From NCBI GenBank assembly GCA_038212215.1, contig JBBQUT010000070.1:1-8437 (forward strand): 8,437 bases of DNA. The letters are read 5' to 3'. Position numbers and translations under genes: made by a program. The DNA comes from JALZAI01 sp038212215 (GTDB taxonomy: Bacteria > Actinomycetota > Actinomycetes > Mycobacteriales > Jatrophihabitantaceae). Below, in pieces: positions 6,136-8,437 of the stretch; positions within the stretch are counted from its first letter, which is position 1, and each line of letters opens with the position of its first letter. The notes beneath the pieces are model-generated. The model searched no databases. It had not been told where the DNA came from and saw only the letters and a program-made list of their open reading frames with translations.

Positions 6136-6982
6136 CTTCGCGGTGTTCCTGCGCCGGTTCCTGACCGGTCACCTGGCCGGGGTCCGCGGCTACTCGCCCA
6201 ACACCATCGCCTCTTACCGTGACGCGTTCAAACTGTTGATCTGCTACTACCGCGACGAGCGGTCCGTCCCGCCGGACAAGCTGGCCCTCGAGCAGATCGA
6301 CGCCGCCGCGATCACCGACTTCCTGACGTGGCTGCACACCAGCAGAGGCAACGGAACCACGACGTGCAACCAACGGCTGGCCGCCCTCGACTCGTTCTTC
6401 GCGTGGATGCAGACACAAGACCCAGCCCGCCTGGCCTGCTGCCAAGACATCCTGGCGATCCCCGCCGCCCAGCACGACCAGCCGGCGATAGCCCATCTGA
6501 GCGTCGCACAGACACGGGAACTGCTCGCCCTGCCCGACCGGTCCATCCGCGGCGGCCGGCGCGACGCGACGTTGCTGGCCACCCTCTACGACACCGCCGC
6601 CCGCGTCCAAGAACTCGCCGACCTCACCGTCCATGACATCCGCCTCGACGACCCGGCCATGGCCGCGCTGACCGGAAAGGGCCGCAAGACCCGCCACGTC
6701 CCCATCGGCGCCAACACTGCCGCGCTGCTAGGCGCCTACCTCGCCGAACAGCAACTGGACCGCCCCGGCCGCGACGGCCAACCGGTGTTCTTCAATCAGC
6801 ATCGAGCCAAACTCAGCCGCGGCGGGATCAGGTGGATCCTCGCCAAATACCAAGCCCTCGCCAGTGATCCGGCACTCGCCAGCGCCGATCTGAGCCCTCA
6901 CGTCCTCAGACACAGCCGGGCCATGCACCTCTACGACGCAGGGGTCCCGCTGCCCTACATCCGCGACATCCTCGAGCAATGA
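6125..6982 (+). pseudogene. ritC: Tyrosine recombinase RitC, 3' end removed by an IS256-type insertion
   Basis: The ATG at 6125 follows GGAG (6115-6118) and lies inside the end of ritB. The 285-residue product has a core-binding domain (about 1-110; RGYSPNTIASYRDAFKLL) and part of the catalytic domain: Arg160 in TAARVQE, Lys185 in TGKGRKTR, His259 and Arg262 in PHVLRHSR. After YIRDIL, where relatives read GH and about nine residues later the catalytic Tyr, it ends E-Q-stop. Those last codons, GAG CAA TGA, are the first bases of the IS256-type inverted repeat. The second His and the nucleophilic Tyr are therefore missing, about 40 residues judging by RitB. The protein may still bind DNA but cannot cleave it. 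The lost segment should restart just right of 8437. Confidence 0.88.
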
Positions 6983-6999
6983 TCAGAACCTGTGGATGG
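6974..6999 (+). repeat. Left terminal inverted repeat of the IS256-type element
   Basis: It starts GAGCAATGATCAGAACC and continues TGTGGATGG. It matches the reverse complement of 8412-8437 at 21 of 26 positions, perfectly over GAGCAAT and ACCTGTGGAT. It supplies the premature stop of ritC. Confidence 0.88.
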
Positions 7000-7069
7000 C
7001 GCTCGGCGGGGTGACGTGAAAGGGCGCACCGTCCCGAGCAAGATCTGAAGCCCATACAAGTTCTGATCA
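6980..7069. repeat. Subterminal 10-bp inverted repeat inside the IS256-type left end
   Basis: TGATCAGAAC (6980-6989), partly inside the terminal repeat, is exactly complementary to GTTCTGATCA (7060-7069). A second pair, TCCCGAG (7032-7038) and CTCGGGA (7090-7096), interleaves with it. The transposase site GGGAAGG (7093-7099) overlaps the latter arm, so a folded leader could limit translation of read-through message. That role is inferred. Confidence 0.5.
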
Positions 7070-7106
7070 GGTCGGCGTTGGCGCGCCGGCTCGGGAAGGT
7101 ACGCCC

Positions 7107-8405
7107 GTGCTCAAGGTAGTGCAGTCGAAGGAAGAATCGCAGTCGCCGACGTCGGTGCCGTCGGGTTCGCTGTTGGATGAGATCGCCCGCGAGGGCGCGC
7201 GGCGGATGCTCGCGGCCGCGCTGAAGGCTGAGGCCGACGCCTATGTTGACGCGCTGGTCGACCAATTCGATGCGGACGGGCACCGGCTGGTGGTTCGCAA
7301 CGGCCACCATGACCCGCGCATGGTGACGACAGCGGCCGGCGCGATCGAGGTGCGAGCGCCGCGGGTCAACGACAAGCGCATCGACGAGGCCAGCGGTGAG
7401 CGGCAGCGGTTTGCCTCGGCGATCCTGCCGGCGTGGTGCCGCCGCTCGCCGAAGGTGAGCGAGGTGCTGCCGCTGCTGTATCTGCACGGGCTCTCGGGCG
7501 GGGATTTCGTGCCCGCGCTGGAGCAGTTCCTCGGCACCGGTGCGGGGCTGTCCGCGTCGACGGTCACCCGGTTGACAGAGCAGTGGCAAGACGAGCAGCG
7601 AGCGTTTGCTGCGCGGGATCTGTCGAAGGTCGACTACGTCTACTGCTGGGCCGACGGCATCCACGTCAACATCCGCCTCGGTGAGGAGAAGCTGTGCCTG
7701 CTGGTGCTGATCGGGGTCCGTGCTGACGGCCGCAAGGAGTTGATCACACTCGCCGACGGTTACCGCGAATCGGCCGAGTCATGGGCGGACCTGATGCGCG
7801 ATGCGAAACGCCGCGGCATGCGCGCCCCGGTGCTCGCGGCCGGGGACGGGGCACTCGGGTTCTGGTCGGCGCTGCGGGAAGTCTTTCCCGAGACCCGCGA
7901 GCAGCGCTGCTGGTTCCACAAGATCGGCAACGTGCTCGGTGCGCTGCCCAAGTCCGCGCACCCGGCGGCGAAGAAGGCCCTCGCCGAGATCTGGAACGCC
8001 GAGGACAAGACGCACGCCCTCGCCGCGGTCAAGGCCTTCCTCGAGCTGTTCGGTGCGAAGTTCGGCAAAGCCACAGCGAAGATCACCGACGACGTCGAGG
8101 AGCTGCTCGCCTTCTACGACTACCCCGCCGAGCACTGGGTGCACCTGCGCACCACGAACCCGATCGAGTCCACCTTCGCCACCGTCCGACACCGCACCAA
8201 GATCACCCGCGGGCCAGGCTCCAAGGCCGCCGGGCTGGCCATGGCCTTCAAGCTCATCCTCGCCGCCCAGGACCGCTGGCGCGCCGTCAACGCACCCCAC
8301 CTCGTCGCGCTCGTCCGTGCCGGCGCAACCTTTGTCGACGGCAAACTCCTCGAACGATCAGAAGATCAACAAGCCATCACGCCGTCCGTCGAAACCGCGG
8401 CCTGA
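7107..8405 (+). CDS. IS256-family (mutator-like) DDE transposase
   Basis: The 432-residue protein starts at GTG 7107, seven bases after GGGAAGG. The N-terminal half (about 1-175) includes EGARRMLAAALKAEADAYVDAL and RNGHHDPRMVTTAAGAIEVRAPRV, characteristic of the DNA-binding part of IS256 transposases, and the LYLHGLSGGDF segment. The RNase H-like catalytic domain has Asp183 in WADGIHV, Asp247 in GDGALGF and Glu354 in TNPIEST, spaced 64 and 107 residues apart. RCWFHKIGNVL, the conserved cysteine-histidine segment, lies between the second Asp and the Glu. Such enzymes cut one strand at each end and move through a circular intermediate. Nothing is missing, and the stop is 32 bp before the right end, as usual. 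It is likely active, and is the only recombinase in the nest with both its gene and its element ends intact. Confidence 0.95.
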   Translation: MLKVVQSKEESQSPTSVPSGSLLDEIAREGARRMLAAALKAEADAYVDALVDQFDADGHRLVVRNGHHDPRMVTTAAGAIEVRAPRVNDKRIDEASGERQRFASAILPAWCRRSPKVSEVLPLLYLHGLSGGDFVPALEQFLGTGAGLSASTVTRLTEQWQDEQRAFAARDLSKVDYVYCWADGIHVNIRLGEEKLCLLVLIGVRADGRKELITLADGYRESAESWADLMRDAKRRGMRAPVLAAGDGALGFWSALREVFPETREQRCWFHKIGNVLGALPKSAHPAAKKALAEIWNAEDKTHALAAVKAFLELFGAKFGKATAKITDDVEELLAFYDYPAEHWVHLRTTNPIESTFATVRHRTKITRGPGSKAAGLAMAFKLILAAQDRWRAVNAPHLVALVRAGATFVDGKLLERSEDQQAITPSVETAA

Positions 8406-8411
8406 AACTCC

Positions 8412-8437
8412 CGATCCACAGGTATTGACAATTGCTC
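8412..8437 (-). repeat. Right terminal inverted repeat of the IS256-type element
   Basis: The window ends ...GACAATTGCTC, whose complement begins GAGCAATTGTC and continues AATACCTGTGGATCG, pairing with the left repeat. The last base of the window appears to be the last base of the element. Confidence 0.88.

Larger units (their letters stand above)
3750..6973 (+). mobile_element. RIT (recombinase-in-trio) element, left part, interrupted by IS256-type insertion
   Basis: Three tandem, overlapping genes for different tyrosine recombinases in one direction are the hallmark of RIT elements. The left end is placed at 3750-3756 because the group II RT stops matching there and a repeat-rich, non-coding 140-170 bp begins, with palindromes sharing the core TTATGCGCAGC. 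No cargo gene accompanies the trio. The right end is not present: the third gene is cut at 6973 by an IS256-family element reaching the window edge. The exact left base is uncertain by a few bases, since AGGTGGG belongs both to the RT codons and to the palindrome. Confidence 0.8.
6974..8437 (+). mobile_element. IS256-family insertion sequence, apparently complete
   Basis: The 1464-bp element is bounded by related inverted repeats (6974-6999 and 8412-8437, 21 of 26 matching, both beginning GAGCAAT) and carries a single intact DDE transposase in a normal position. It interrupts ritC. IS256 elements make 8-9 bp target duplications; the left flank ends ACATCCTC (6966-6973), and a copy is expected directly after 8437, which is the last base of the window. 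Ends and gene look undamaged, so it is probably the youngest insertion here. Confidence 0.9.

Noticed and set aside
3929..6982. Phage integrase or XerC/XerD-type genes
   Set aside because: Three overlapping, divergent tyrosine recombinases in the same direction with no phage genes or dif-like site fit a RIT element instead.

Overview
The window is high-GC DNA (roughly two thirds G+C by eye) with GTG/TTG starts, purine-rich ribosome binding sites and Arg/Ala-rich proteins typical of Actinomycetota. Several proteins resemble elements I associate with mycobacterial, rhodococcal or pseudonocardial genomes, but the species cannot be fixed from sequence alone. I see no host metabolic, defence or replication gene. 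Every recognisable gene belongs to a mobile element, so this is an insertion hot spot on a plasmid, island or other accessory region.

Left part. Positions 1-88 hold the first 29 codons of a leftward gene that looks like an IS30-type transposase, with a possible element end at 109-123. Positions 124-588 carry no convincing gene but contain hairpins and repeats. They lead into a complete IS110-family transposase (589-1938; Asp25, Glu78, Asp116, Asp119, Ser338), so this leader is the place to look for an IS110 bridge RNA.

Middle and right part: a four-level nest. A second, different IS110-family gene starts at 2020 and is cut after 2324, inside its KNDPND motif, by a group II intron. The intron begins GTGCG, and its EBS1-type loop (2634-2658) can pair with the last five exon bases. 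The intron's chloroplast-like reverse transcriptase (from 3004) stops matching the family just after GTPQGG (3756), before the catalytic YADD block. There a recombinase-in-trio (RIT) element begins with a perfect 34-bp palindrome (3750-3783) and further copies of the same 11-bp core. The RIT genes ritA (3929-5161), ritB (5158-6135) and ritC (6125-6982) overlap and run in one direction. ritC is cut before its last His and Tyr by an IS256-family element (6974-8437), which has 21/26 matching terminal inverted repeats and an intact DDE transposase (7107-8405).

The nest gives a relative order of events: IS110 copy B first, then group II intron, then RIT, then IS256. It predicts that the missing 3' parts of ritC, the RIT right end, the intron and IS110 copy B follow in that order beyond 8437. 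All families are known. The less well characterised signals are the RIT end structure, the candidate bridge RNA leader and the exact junctions.
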